The notes under the pieces were generated by a model, which saw only the letters and a list, made by a program, of their open reading frames with translations, did not search any database and was not told where the DNA came from. Both the position numbers and the translations under genes were made by a program. From JAHEJV01 sp964653555 (lineage in GTDB: Bacteria; Myxococcota_A; UBA9160; SMWR01), in NCBI GenBank assembly GCA_964653555.1, contig CAZZFT010000007.1, positions 1 to 64,000 on the forward strand: a stretch of DNA of 64,000 bases. Reading direction: 5' to 3'. Positions 14,889 to 25,930 of the stretch are shown piece by piece. The stretch's first letter is position 1, and every line of letters begins with the position of its first letter.

Positions 14889-16484
14889 ATGACCACCATG
14901 CTCTCGCGACCGCTTCGCTCTCTCGCGACTCCGCTCACCGCGTTCGTCGCCGCCGCCCTGCTGGCCTCGGACGCCCAGGCGATCTTCGGAGGCGACATCG
15001 TCCTCACCGAGAATGGCTTCGTGCAGGGAAGCTCGACGGACACGACACGGTCCTTCCTCGGGATTCCCTACGCCGCTCCGCCGGTGGCCGACCTGCGCTG
15101 GATGCCGCCGCAGCCGGCGCAGAGCTGGCAGGGCGTGCGTGACGCGACGGCGTTCGCGAGCCATTGCCCGCAGCCCGCGACGCCCTTCGGCGTGGCGAGC
15201 GCTACCGAGGACTGTCTGTACCTGAACGTCTACGCCCCCAACAGGAAGGTGCACGGCTGGCCGATCCTGCGCCCGGTGATGGTGTGGTTCCACGGTGGGG
15301 CGCTGTATCTCGGCGAGAGCGACGACTACGGCCCCGAGCGCCTGCTCGACGGCGAGGTCGTGGTGGTGACGGTCAACTACCGCCTGGGCGAGCTCGGCTT
15401 CCTGGCCCATCCCGCCCTCAGCGCCGAGTCGAGCTACGGCGGCTCCGGCAACTACGGGATCATGGATCAGCAGGCCGCGCTGCGCTGGGTGAAGCGCAAC
15501 ATCGCCCGCTTCGGCGGCGACCCCCGCAACGTGACGATCTTCGGCGAGTCCGCCGGCGGTCTGAGCGTGCACACCCACCTGGCGTCTCCCGAGTCGAAGC
15601 GGCTCTTCCGGCGGGCGATCATCCAGAGCGGTGCCTACGCGCTCGACCAGCCGCCGCTGGCGGTGGCCGAGGCGGGAGGACAGGCCTTCGCCGCTGCGGC
15701 CGGCTGCTCGGACCAGAGCGCGAGCTGCCTGCGCTCGCTGCCGGTCGCGACGATCCTGGCCAACCAGCCCGGCAATACGATCCCGAACCTCGACGGCTTC
15801 GTGCTGCCCCAGACGATCCGCAGCGCGCTGGCGAGCGGAGCCTTCAACCGCGTGCCGGTCATCGAGGGAACGACCCACGACGAGTGGCGGCTGTTCGTCG
15901 CGCTCGACGAGCTGGCCGCCGGGCTGGTGCCGCTGGCGCCCGAGGACTACGTCGACGCCATCTCCTCGACCCTCGGCGTCGACGCCGCGACGGCGGGATT
16001 CCTCGCGACGCTCTATCCCTTGGCGTCCTACCCGAGCCCGAGCGTCGCGCTCGGCGCCCTCGGCACCGACGCGATCTTCGCGTGCAACAGCCGCGTGTCG
16101 CTCGGCCTCTTGTCGGCGCACGTGCCGACCTTCGCCTACGAGTTCGACGACCCGGACGCGCCGCAACGGATCCTGCCGCCGATCCTGAGCTTCCCGCTGG
16201 GCGCCTTCCACTCCTCGGAGCTGCAGTTCCTCTTCGACCTGAGCGGCACCCCGTCCTTCGACTTCCTCTCCCAGGACCGGCAGTCGCTCGCCGACGACAT
16301 GACACGCTACTGGACCCAGTTCGCCTGGCTCGGAAACCCGAACTGGTTCCAGACGCCATTCTGGCCGCGCTACAGGACCGAGTCGGATCGCTTCCTGTCT
16401 CTGGCGCCGACGACGGGCCCCGTGGTGACCACCCAGTTCGCCGCCGATCACCAGTGCGACTTCTGGACGCCGCCGGCGCCCTGA
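14889..16484 (+). CDS. Exported type-B carboxylesterase
   Basis: This 531-residue alpha/beta hydrolase hydrolyses carboxylic esters outside the cytoplasm. There is a signal peptide (hydrophobic residues 12-27, cleavage near AQA). Family motifs are FLGIPYAAPP (57-66), EDCLYLNVYAP (107-117), the oxyanion HGG in VWFHGGALY, and the nucleophile elbow GESAGG with Ser221. The His is probably in the FHSSEL segment near the C-terminus. The length is normal for the type-B family. ATG at 14889 follows a GAGGATG-like site; a second ATG three codons later is equally possible. It is a single gene with its own promoter. Confidence 0.88.
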   Translation: MTTMLSRPLRSLATPLTAFVAAALLASDAQAIFGGDIVLTENGFVQGSSTDTTRSFLGIPYAAPPVADLRWMPPQPAQSWQGVRDATAFASHCPQPATPFGVASATEDCLYLNVYAPNRKVHGWPILRPVMVWFHGGALYLGESDDYGPERLLDGEVVVVTVNYRLGELGFLAHPALSAESSYGGSGNYGIMDQQAALRWVKRNIARFGGDPRNVTIFGESAGGLSVHTHLASPESKRLFRRAIIQSGAYALDQPPLAVAEAGGQAFAAAAGCSDQSASCLRSLPVATILANQPGNTIPNLDGFVLPQTIRSALASGAFNRVPVIEGTTHDEWRLFVALDELAAGLVPLAPEDYVDAISSTLGVDAATAGFLATLYPLASYPSPSVALGALGTDAIFACNSRVSLGLLSAHVPTFAYEFDDPDAPQRILPPILSFPLGAFHSSELQFLFDLSGTPSFDFLSQDRQSLADDMTRYWTQFAWLGNPNWFQTPFWPRYRTESDRFLSLAPTTGPVVTTQFAADHQCDFWTPPAP

Positions 16485-16516
16485 TCTGGCACGGGCACGG
16501 AACGCGACGGGGGGCC

Positions 16517-16537
16517 CGGCCGGAGATCAGCCGGCCG
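16517..16537 (-). terminator. Hairpin at the end of the thiol peroxidase gene
   Basis: CGGCCGG and CCGGCCG (7 bp) pair across a 7-nt loop that contains the tpx stop codon. It sits between the converging esterase and peroxidase genes. There is no U-tract, so termination is plausible but unproven. Confidence 0.4.
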
Positions 16538-17255
16538 AGCCCTGCTCGACGAGCTTGCGCGCGAAGTCGAAGGCGGCCTGCATGTCGGGCATGTGGGAGA
16601 CCTCGGGAACGACCTGGACGTAACGCACGACGTCGTCGGCGTCGACCACGATGACGGCGCGAGCCAGCATCCGCGGCTGCTCGATCAGGAGCCCGTGGGC
16701 GCGACCGAAGTCGGCCGCACTCTCGTCCGAGAGGAAGGTGACGTTCTCGATCCCGGCGTCCCTGGCGAAGCGCCCCTGCGTCTTCGGACTGTCGAGACTG
16801 ATCGTCACGAGCTCCACCTGTTCGTCGAGGTCGCCGCTCTTCTCGCTCAGGTAGTGGGTCTGCTGCTCGCAGGTTTTCGTCTTCAGCGAGGGGACGATGC
16901 TCAGGATGCGCACCCGCCCCCCCTGGCCCGCGATCTCCACGGTCTCCAACGCGGGATCCCGCAGCGTCGCCGCCCGCAGCTTCTCGCCGACCCGGACCCG
17001 CTCACCGTGGAGGACGACGGGGTTCCCGATGATGGTCACCTGAGCGCCATCGCCGGTGGGAGCCGTCCCCCGATCGACCGGGATCTCGCGATACAGGAAG
17101 CCCTTCGGCTTCACCTCGCTCTTCGCGGCCGCCTCGTCGTCGGGAGGGCCTTCCGCCCCGGCGCGCGCTGCGGGCGCTCCGGCGGCCAGCGACGCCGCGA
17201 GGGCGACGCAGGCGGCGAGCCGGGCGGGACGATGTCGGTTCGAAGGCGCGGTCAT
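16527..17255 (-). CDS. tpx: Exported thiol peroxidase lacking the resolving cysteine
   Basis: This is a 242-residue peroxiredoxin of the Tpx group. ATG at 17255 follows GAGGAGT and begins a signal peptide (hydrophobic 13-30), so the enzyme is periplasmic. Tpx motifs are GNPVVLHGERVRVGEKL, PSLKTKTCEQQT with the peroxidatic Cys129, and RMLARAVIVVD. In E. coli Tpx the resolving cysteine lies in RFC; here the same place reads RFA (Ala164), and the mature part has no other Cys. It should therefore act as a 1-Cys peroxidase needing an external thiol. It reduces peroxides. It is a single gene, facing the esterase. Confidence 0.85.
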   Translation of the reverse strand: MTAPSNRHRPARLAACVALAASLAAGAPAARAGAEGPPDDEAAAKSEVKPKGFLYREIPVDRGTAPTGDGAQVTIIGNPVVLHGERVRVGEKLRAATLRDPALETVEIAGQGGRVRILSIVPSLKTKTCEQQTHYLSEKSGDLDEQVELVTISLDSPKTQGRFARDAGIENVTFLSDESAADFGRAHGLLIEQPRMLARAVIVVDADDVVRYVQVVPEVSHMPDMQAAFDFARKLVEQGSAG

Positions 17256-17402
17256 GTGGGACTCCTCGGGTTCGGGTTTCGGGAGAATCCCGATCTCGTC
17301 GCGACCGGAGCTTCGCTCCCGGGATGCTGGACTTCCACCCCACTCGCGGGCGCGGAGAATCCGGATACGATGGGCGCCTCGAAACAGGGGAGGACACGAG
17401 CG

Positions 17403-17612
17403 ATGAGGACGATGCTGATCGGGATCGCGGCGACGTTTCTGCTGATGCCGGCGCTGCTGGCGTGCAGCGAGCAGGGAACGATGGAGAAGGCGGGCGAGAA
17501 GATGGACGAGACGATCGACAAGGTCGCCCACCCGAACGAGAGTCCGCTCGAGAAGGCCGGTCGCAAGACGGACGAGGCCGTCGACTCGCTCCAGGAGAAG
17601 CTCGAGGAGTAG
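17403..17612 (+). CDS. Small lipoprotein with amphipathic helices
   Basis: This is a 69-residue protein. ATG at 17403 is preferred over an earlier in-frame ATG (17370) because GGGAGGA lies just before it. It has a lipoprotein signal with the lipobox LLAC (Cys21). The mature part is short, charged and helical, with two similar units (EKAGEKMDETIDK and EKAGRKTDEAVDS), reminiscent of CsbD- or LEA-like stress lipoproteins. No family can be named. It is divergent from tpx. Confidence 0.65.
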   Translation: MRTMLIGIAATFLLMPALLACSEQGTMEKAGEKMDETIDKVAHPNESPLEKAGRKTDEAVDSLQEKLEE

Positions 17613-17798
17613 GCGCGGCGCCCTCTCCAGCTCATCGTCTCGGCTCTCGGCTGCTCGTCCGATGGGCATCCGAAGCACCCCGGGTGTGTAAGTCGGCGCT
17701 GCGACGCGCTGCCTCGGACCCGGGAGGGCGGATTCGGGCGGGCACGGAAGTTGCGTGGATTCGCGGCCGATGCCGGACGCTGCGGTGACCGCGACGCG

Positions 17799-18492
17799 AT
17801 GATCGACGTCGCCTGCGAGCGCGACCGCCGCTTCTCCTTCTCGGCCGCCCACACGGCGCTGCTGGTGATCGACATGCAGCGGGACTTCGTCGCGCCCGGG
17901 GGCGCCGCCCACGAGGGCGGGGAGAACGTGGCCGCCGCCCAGGCGATCGTTCCCAACCTCCAGCGGGTCCTGCGGGCCGCGCGGGAGCGCGGCCTGCTGG
18001 TGGTCCACACGCGCGAGGGGCACGAGCCGGACCTCAGCGACCTGAGCCCCGCCAAGCGGGAGCCGCTCCGCGGCGTCGGGAGCGGAGATCGGCGCAAAGG
18101 GACCGCTCGGTCGCTTCCTGGTGAGGGGAGAGTACGGTCACGACTTCGTCGACGAGCTGCGCCCGGAGCGGGGGGAGCTCGTGATCGACAAGTCCGGCTT
18201 CGGCCCCTTTCACGCCACCGACCTGCGCGAGCGCCTGGGGATCCGCGGCATCACGCACCTGCCGATCACCGGTGTGACCACGCAGGGCTGCGTGTTCTCC
18301 ACTCTGCGCGAGGCGGTGGACCGCGGCTACTACTGCCTGACGATCCGGGACGGCACCGCGGCCTTCGAGCCCGACCTGCACGAAGCCACGATGCGGATGA
18401 TCGCCAGCGAGGGGCACCTGTGCGGCTGGATCAGCGACAGCACCCGTCTGCTCGAAGCGATGCGCGACGCTCCGCGATCGTCCGGCGATTGA
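17799..18492 (+). pseudogene. Isochorismatase-family cysteine hydrolase with a one-base frameshift
   Basis: Two overlapping frames make one complete cysteine hydrolase. The first, from ATG 17799, reads through TALLVIDMQRDF (catalytic Asp). The second reads GAEIGAKGPLGRFLVRGEYGHD, VIDKSGFG (catalytic Lys) and GVTTQGCVFSTLREA (nucleophile Cys), then the typical C-terminus ending near LLEAM. The frames meet around 18075-18081, in a CGTCGGGAGC run, where removing one G restores a continuous protein of about 230 residues. All three catalytic residues are intact, so this is either a very recent mutation or a homopolymer error. Family enzymes hydrolyse amides such as N-carbamoyl compounds, biuret or ureidoacrylate; the substrate is unknown. 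Confidence 0.75.
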
Positions 18493-18551
18493 CTTCGTGC
18501 ACCTCCGCATAGGGCTCCCCCTACTCGAGCTCGCCGGCGGCGAGCGCCGGT

Positions 18552-18567
18552 GTCCTCTCGAGAGGAC
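18552..18567. promoter_or_regulatory. Perfect 16-bp palindrome upstream of the acyl-CoA dehydrogenase pair
   Basis: GTCCTCTCGAGAGGAC is fully self-complementary. It lies about 110 nt before the first dehydrogenase start, in a 183-nt spacer with other inverted repeats (GCCGGG/CCCGGC at about 18568-18586). A dimeric regulator, such as the TetR-type repressors common in fatty-acid operons, could bind here. No regulator gene is adjacent. Confidence 0.4.
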
Positions 18568-18597
18568 GCCGGGACGGGTACCCGGCGCGCGCAGATT

Positions 18598-18614
18598 CGT
18601 GACTGCGAGTCACG
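18598..18614. promoter_or_regulatory. Inverted repeat CGTGACT-GCG-AGTCACG, candidate operator
   Basis: Two perfect 7-nt arms flank a 3-nt spacer, the size and geometry of a TetR-family operator. It lies 62 nt before the ATG of the first acyl-CoA dehydrogenase, where a promoter would be expected. This is inference from symmetry and position only. Confidence 0.45.
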
Positions 18615-18675
18615 ATGCAGTGTCCTCCCGGTGGGGATAGATTCCGCCCCGCCCGAACCGCGCCCGGAGGACCTC

Positions 18676-19860
18676 ATGGATCTCGCCTACACCCCCGAGC
18701 AGCTCGCCTTCCGCGACGAGGTGCGCGCCTGGATCGCCAGCGCGATGCCCCCCGAGATGAGGCGGCGGGCCGACGCCGGCGCCTCCTTCTCCCACGATGA
18801 CACCATGGAGTGGCATCGCATCCTGTACGCGAAGGGGTGGATCGCGCCCCACTGGCCGGCCGAACACGGCGGGACCGGCTGGGACGTCGGCCGACGCACG
18901 ATCTTCCAGGAGGAGCTCGTACGCGCGAACACGCCCGAGCTCTCGCCCTTCGGGCTCACCATGGTCGGTCCGCTGCTGATCCAGTTCGGCACGGACGAGC
19001 AGAAGCGGCGCTTCCTGCCCAAGATCCTGTCGGGCGAGGAGGTCTGGTGCCAGGGCTACTCGGAGCCGAACGCGGGCTCGGACCTCGCCAACCTCCAGCT
19101 CCGCGCGGAGAAGGACGGCGATGATTATATCCTGAACGGCCAGAAGACCTGGACCACCTACGCCCAGTACGCCGACTGGATCTTCGTGCTGTGCCGCACC
19201 GCTCCGGGCGGAAAGAAGCAGGAGGGCATCTCCTTCCTGCTCGCCGATGTGAAGAACACACCCGGGATCACGGTGAAGCCCTTCCTCACCACGGGCGGCA
19301 CCTACGCCTTCAGCGAGACCTGGTTCCAGGACGCCCGCGTCCCCCAGCGCAATCGCGTCGGTCCGGAGAACGGCGGCTGGGCGATGGCGAAGGCGCTGCT
19401 CGGTCACGAGCGGACCTCGATCGGCGGTGTGGCGGAGAGCGGGAAGTGGCTGGTGCGCGTGAAGCGGATCGCACGCGACACGCCGGTCGGCGCCGGCACC
19501 CTGTTCGACGACCCGGCTTTCCGCCGCCGGATCGCGAGGCTCGAGCTGCGCTTCCGCGCGGTCGAGATGGCCAACCTGCGCACGCTCTCCGGCGCGCAGC
19601 TGGGGCACGCCCCGGGGCCCGAGAGCTCGATCCTCAAGATCGTGGGCACCGAGCTGCAGCAGGAGCTCACCGAGCTGGCGATGGACGCGCTGGGACACGA
19701 CGCCCTGGGCTGGTTCGACTCGCCCGAAGAGGCGCTCCCCGAGCACGAGCGCTGGGTGGCGTCGCAGTTCAACTACCTGCGCGCCGCGACCATCTACGGC
19801 GGATCCAACGAGATCCAGAAGAACATCATTTCGAAGCACATCCTCGGCCTGCCCGCCTGA
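18676..19860 (+). CDS. Acyl-CoA dehydrogenase (large-type subunit)
   Basis: This is a 394-residue flavoprotein. ATG at 18676 follows GGAGGACCTC and matches the usual N-terminus (MDLAYTPEQLAFRDEV). Acyl-CoA dehydrogenase motifs are GWIAPHWPAEHGG, GYSEPNAGSDLANL (FAD/substrate loop), KTWTTYAQYADW and the C-terminal IYGGSNEIQKNIISKHILGLP. At the last motif many relatives have YEGT, with Glu as base; here it is YGG, so the base must come from elsewhere, as in helix-G-type dehydrogenases. The next gene is a second dehydrogenase 18 nt downstream, the arrangement of heterotetrameric (alpha2beta2) enzymes for steroid side chains or other bulky CoA esters. Confidence 0.88.
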   Translation: MDLAYTPEQLAFRDEVRAWIASAMPPEMRRRADAGASFSHDDTMEWHRILYAKGWIAPHWPAEHGGTGWDVGRRTIFQEELVRANTPELSPFGLTMVGPLLIQFGTDEQKRRFLPKILSGEEVWCQGYSEPNAGSDLANLQLRAEKDGDDYILNGQKTWTTYAQYADWIFVLCRTAPGGKKQEGISFLLADVKNTPGITVKPFLTTGGTYAFSETWFQDARVPQRNRVGPENGGWAMAKALLGHERTSIGGVAESGKWLVRVKRIARDTPVGAGTLFDDPAFRRRIARLELRFRAVEMANLRTLSGAQLGHAPGPESSILKIVGTELQQELTELAMDALGHDALGWFDSPEEALPEHERWVASQFNYLRAATIYGGSNEIQKNIISKHILGLPA

Positions 19861-19878
19861 ACCCCCGGAGCCCACCCC

Positions 19879-21027
19879 ATGGATTTCCAGCTCAGCGAAG
19901 AACAGCAGATGCTGGTCGACACGGTCGCCCAGTTCGTCAAGAACGACTCCAGCACCGAGCGGTTCCGGAAGCTGCGCGAGATCGAGCGCGGATGGGAGCC
20001 CGAGATGTGGGAGCGGATGGGCGAGATGGGATGGCTTTCGGTGCCCTTCCCCGAGGAGCAAGGAGGCTTCGGAGGGCGCTTCGTCGATCTCGCCCTGATC
20101 CTCGAGCAGCTCGGTCGCGGCCTCGTGCCAGAGCCGGTGATCCCGTCGGTGGTGCTCGCGGGCGGTCTGCTCTCCCGCCTGGGCAGCGAGGGGCAGCGGG
20201 AGCGGTTCCTGGCGCCGATGATCGTCGGCCAGGCCAGCCTCGCCTTCGCCTACGCCGAGCGCCAGAGCCGCCACGACCTCGCCGACTGCCTCACCACCGC
20301 GGAGTCCAGCGGCGCGGGCTGGGTCCTGCGCGGCCAGAAGACGTGGGTGCTGAACGGTCACGCGGCGGATCACGTCGTCGTGCTCGCCCGCACGAGCGGA
20401 GGCCGGGCCGACCGGGGCGGGCTCTCGCTCTTCGTCGTGGACGGGAACGCGCCGGGCCTCGCCCGCACCGCGGTGAACGGCATGGACGGCCATCGCACCG
20501 GCCTCCTCGACCTCGACGCCGTCCAGGTCGACGCGGACCGCCTGCTGGGCGAGGAAGGTGCAGCGCTGCCGCACGTGGAGTGGGCGATCGACCGCGGCGC
20601 CGCGGCCGCCTGCGCCGAGGGCCAAGGTCTGATCCAGGAGCTCTTCGAGCGCACCGTCGCCTACCTGAAGCAGCGCAAGCAGTTCGACGTCCCGATCGGG
20701 ACCTTCCAGGCCCTCCAGCACCGCGCCGCCGAAATGTTTGCCGAGACCGAGCTGTGCCGCGGAACGATGATCGCCGCGGCGATCCGCGCCGACTCGGAGG
20801 ACGCGGAAGAGCGCGCCGCCGAGGTCTCGGCGGCGAAGGTCCAGCTCACCGACGGCGGCTGGTTCGTGCAGGAGAACGCGATCCAGCTCTTCGGCGGGAT
20901 CGGCATCACCGACGAGCAGGACGAGGGCCTGTTCTTCAAGCGCCTGCGCGTGCTCCAGAGCCTGTTCGGCGACGCCGACCACCACGTCGACCGCTTCCAG
21001 CGACTGGCGAGCTTCGAGCGCAGCTGA
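19879..21027 (+). CDS. Acyl-CoA dehydrogenase (partner subunit)
   Basis: This is a 382-residue protein starting at ATG 19879 (MDFQLSEEQQMLVDTV) behind GGAG. It keeps the acyl-CoA dehydrogenase fold: GWLSVPFPEEQGGFGG, KTWVLNGHAADH and IQLFGGIGITDEQD. The middle FAD-loop region (AYAERQSRHDL) is degenerate compared with the GxxxPxAGSD of its partner, typical of the second subunit in heterotetrameric dehydrogenases. It probably pairs with the preceding gene product. It oxidises a CoA thioester that cannot be identified from sequence. Its stop is 2 nt from the stop of the converging ATPase gene. Confidence 0.86.
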   Translation: MDFQLSEEQQMLVDTVAQFVKNDSSTERFRKLREIERGWEPEMWERMGEMGWLSVPFPEEQGGFGGRFVDLALILEQLGRGLVPEPVIPSVVLAGGLLSRLGSEGQRERFLAPMIVGQASLAFAYAERQSRHDLADCLTTAESSGAGWVLRGQKTWVLNGHAADHVVVLARTSGGRADRGGLSLFVVDGNAPGLARTAVNGMDGHRTGLLDLDAVQVDADRLLGEEGAALPHVEWAIDRGAAAACAEGQGLIQELFERTVAYLKQRKQFDVPIGTFQALQHRAAEMFAETELCRGTMIAAAIRADSEDAEERAAEVSAAKVQLTDGGWFVQENAIQLFGGIGITDEQDEGLFFKRLRVLQSLFGDADHHVDRFQRLASFERS

Positions 21028-21029
21028 TC

Positions 21030-23477
<2,448 letters not shown>

Positions 23478-23501
23478 CGCCGACGCGGTCCCGATCGACG
23501 C

Positions 23502-23930
23502 CTACAGCGGAGGCAGGCGAAGTACCTGGCCGGGATAGATCTTGTCGGGATCCTTCAGCATCGGGCGGTTGGCCTCGAAGATCTGGGGATACTTCCCCGC
23601 GTCGCCGTAGTGGGCCTTCGCGATCTTCGACAGCGTGTCGCCCTTCTTCACCTCGTAGTAGGTCGACTCGGGCTCCGGCTTCTCGACCTGGATCGAGTCG
23701 TCGACCCGCGCGATGCCCGCGGTGTTGCCCGCCACCAGGATCGCCTTCTCGCGTTCGGCCTGGGTGCGCGCGCGACCGGAGATCCGGGCGACGTCGCCGT
23801 CGACGACGACCGACAGGCCGTCCACGGACAGACCGTGACCGTGCACCGCCTTGGCGATCTCCTCGTTCGAGGACTTGCCGGATCCGAGCAGCTGCTCGCC
23901 CGCACTCTTCACGAAGTCGATGAGTCCCAT
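23502..23930 (-). CDS. kbp: BON-LysM protein (Kbp/YgaU-like)
   Basis: This is a 142-residue protein without signal peptide, beginning MGLIDFVKSAGEQL as in Kbp. There is a BON domain at about residues 24-84 and a LysM domain at about 91-140 (YYEVKKGDTLSKIAKAHYG ... PDKIYPGQVLRLP). E. coli Kbp (YgaU) is a cytosolic potassium-binding protein needed in high K+; domain order and length match. It lies 24 nt after the ATPase start on the same strand and may share a transcript. Confidence 0.88.
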   Translation of the reverse strand: MGLIDFVKSAGEQLLGSGKSSNEEIAKAVHGHGLSVDGLSVVVDGDVARISGRARTQAEREKAILVAGNTAGIARVDDSIQVEKPEPESTYYEVKKGDTLSKIAKAHYGDAGKYPQIFEANRPMLKDPDKIYPGQVLRLPPL

Positions 23931-23943
23931 GTTCGCCTCCCTG

Positions 23944-24279
23944 CTAGTTCGCGAGACGGTCCGCAGCAGCCGCCTGGGCCTGCTGCAACGCGTGCCGGAT
24001 CTGCAGATCGTCGGGTCGCTCCTTTGCCGCCTGGGTGCAGGGATCCAGGGCCTCGCCCCAGGCCCGCTGGTCGGCGAGCCGGACACACGTGTCCACGGCG
24101 GATGGCGTGGACGGTGCGCCCGGAGCCGCGACGTCGGTGCCGGGCACCGGGGCCGGTGTCGACGCGGTCGGGCTCGGAACGGTCGCGGCGTTCGGCTCTT
24201 CGTTGCGCCCGCAGCCCAGGGCCAGCGCCCCACAAGCCAATGCGATCGACGCACCCCAGAACCAGCCGACTCGCCTCAT
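23944..24279 (-). CDS. Lipoprotein of unknown function
   Basis: This 111-residue protein has a lipoprotein signal (lipobox LALGC near residue 23), a Pro/Thr/Ala-rich linker (about 30-60), and a C-terminal helical part with CVRLADQRAWGEALDPCTQAAKERPDDLQIRHAL, resembling a single TPR-like helix pair with two cysteines. It is placed just upstream of kbp on the same strand. No family is recognised. Confidence 0.6.
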   Translation of the reverse strand: MRRVGWFWGASIALACGALALGCGRNEEPNAATVPSPTASTPAPVPGTDVAAPGAPSTPSAVDTCVRLADQRAWGEALDPCTQAAKERPDDLQIRHALQQAQAAAADRLAN

Positions 24280-24382
24280 GTCGTTCCTCCTGATGGGCGT
24301 TCACCCCACCGTCGGTCGGCGGCGGGCGGACTCCCAGTGTAGGGGCGCCTCCCTGGCGAGCCAGCGGGCGCACGCCAGACGT

Positions 24383-25567
24383 TCAGGCAGGACGCAGCGT
24401 GTTCAGCTCGACGGTGTTGTCGCGCAGGACCTTCCGTTTGGTCACGTCGTCGAAGTGATCGACGTCGCGAAGGTAGTCGAGGGGCTGGGGCATGCCCTCG
24501 ATGTGCGGCCAGTCGGATCCGAAGATGACGCGGTCGGCTCCCATCAGCGCAACGACCTCGTCCACGTCGTCTTCCCAGAAGGGATTGATCCAGACGTTCC
24601 TCCGGAAGAGCTCGGACGGATCCTCCTTGTAGTAGCCGGGCATCCGATTCTTCGACTGCTCGAGCTTGCGGAACAGGTCGGGCAGGAACTCGGAGCCGTT
24701 CTCCACCGACGCGATGCGCAGGTTGGGATGGCGCTCGAACAGCTTCTCGTAGGCGAGCGTGATCAGGAAATCGTAGGCCGCGCGCTCGATCAGGAACGAC
24801 TTCACCGACGGCTTGTAGTTGCTGCCCTCGAAGGTGGAGGCGAAGCCGTCGCGCACGTAGCCGTGGGTGGTGTATCCCGAGTCACCGGCGTGGACGACCA
24901 CGGTGATGCCGGCCTCGGCCGCCCGCGCCCAGAAGGGATCGAAGATCTCGCTGGCCGGGGAGCGAGGACCCGACTCGGTCCAGACCGCCGCCGGGCGCAT
25001 CACCACCACGCGCGCGCCCTGCTCCAGGGCCCACTCCAGCTCGCTGCAGGCGAAGCCCACGTCGGCGAGCGACAGGTAGGGCGCCGAGAAGATCTTCCCC
25101 TTGTAGTCGCAGCCCCAGTCCTCCTGGAGCCAGCGGTTGAAGGCGCGCACCAGCGTGCGCACCGCCTCGATGTCGTGCTTGAGCAGCTCCTCGTACAGCA
25201 CGCCGAGCGTGGGGAAGAGCCACACGCCCTCGAGACCCTGGCGCTCGATCACGGACACGCGCGCATCCGGGTCCATGTACTCGATCGGAAGCGGCTCGCG
25301 ATCGCGCAGCATCTCGATCGGATTGCGGCCGTGCGGGTTGCCGCGAAAGTACTCGTACATCGCCCCGGGCTTGGCGATCGGATTCCAGGTCGGATTGGCC
25401 ACGGCCCTGGAGAGCTTCCCGCCCACCAGGTGGTACTTGCGGCCCCCCACCTCCGCCCACTGCACGCAGCGCGGCTGCATCGCCTTGGGCACGTGACGGG
25501 TGAAGGCGTCGGGCGCCTCGTAGTAGTGGTTGTCGCAGTCGAAGGCGAGATAATCGATCGAGGCCAT
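24383..25567 (-). CDS. Amidohydrolase-2 family metal-dependent hydrolase
   Basis: This 394-residue TIM-barrel protein is of the amidohydrolase_2 family. Visible features are FDCDNHYYE near residue 9, where relatives have DxHxH, VVVHAGDSGY at the metal-site strand, IASVENGSEF, and VIFGSDWPHIEG carrying the conserved catalytic Asp. The first metal motif reads D-C-D-N-H, a common variant in the large clade often annotated near terpenoid, aromatic or CoA-ester catabolism. Enzymes of this clade decarboxylate or hydrolyse ring compounds. The substrate is unknown. It is a single gene. Confidence 0.83.
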   Translation of the reverse strand: MASIDYLAFDCDNHYYEAPDAFTRHVPKAMQPRCVQWAEVGGRKYHLVGGKLSRAVANPTWNPIAKPGAMYEYFRGNPHGRNPIEMLRDREPLPIEYMDPDARVSVIERQGLEGVWLFPTLGVLYEELLKHDIEAVRTLVRAFNRWLQEDWGCDYKGKIFSAPYLSLADVGFACSELEWALEQGARVVVMRPAAVWTESGPRSPASEIFDPFWARAAEAGITVVVHAGDSGYTTHGYVRDGFASTFEGSNYKPSVKSFLIERAAYDFLITLAYEKLFERHPNLRIASVENGSEFLPDLFRKLEQSKNRMPGYYKEDPSELFRRNVWINPFWEDDVDEVVALMGADRVIFGSDWPHIEGMPQPLDYLRDVDHFDDVTKRKVLRDNTVELNTLRPA

Positions 25568-25718
25568 GGGGTTCTCCGTGGGGCTGCGGCGAAGCTAGCG
25601 CCGTTGCCTCCCAGCGGCATCCGGAGGGAGGGCCGCCCGAGGTCGGAAGCCCACCCTGACGATTTGAATTCATCCGCGGCAGTGCCCCGTCGATACGTCT
25701 CGTTGAGGAGGGGATTCC

Positions 25719-25930
25719 GTGCGTTGGCAAACCGCCGTGGGGCTGCTCGCGCTGGGCGTGATCGCGTGCGGAGCGACCGAGACCCTTCCCCCGGAGCTGC
25801 TCGGCACCGGCGCCTCTACGATCTCTTCGTCCGCGACAAGGTGCACCTGCGCTATGCCGCCGAGCACCTGAGCCCCGAGCAGATCGATCCCGAGTTCCAC
25901 GAGGAGCTCGAGCAGCTCACGGGACCCTAG
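25719..25930 (+). pseudogene. Short lipoprotein gene with a probable frameshift
   Basis: GTG at 25719, after GAGGAGGGG, begins a lipoprotein signal (LALGVIAC) and continues to LPPELLGTG. Around 25798-25806 the frame changes: the -1 frame continues as RLYDLFVRDKVHLRYAAEHLSPEQIDPEFHEELEQL to a TAG at 25928-25930. Without the shift the protein stops at 25871 after 50 residues, and the latter half has poor composition. The good coding character of the second frame suggests one base was lost. Function is unknown. Confidence 0.5.
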
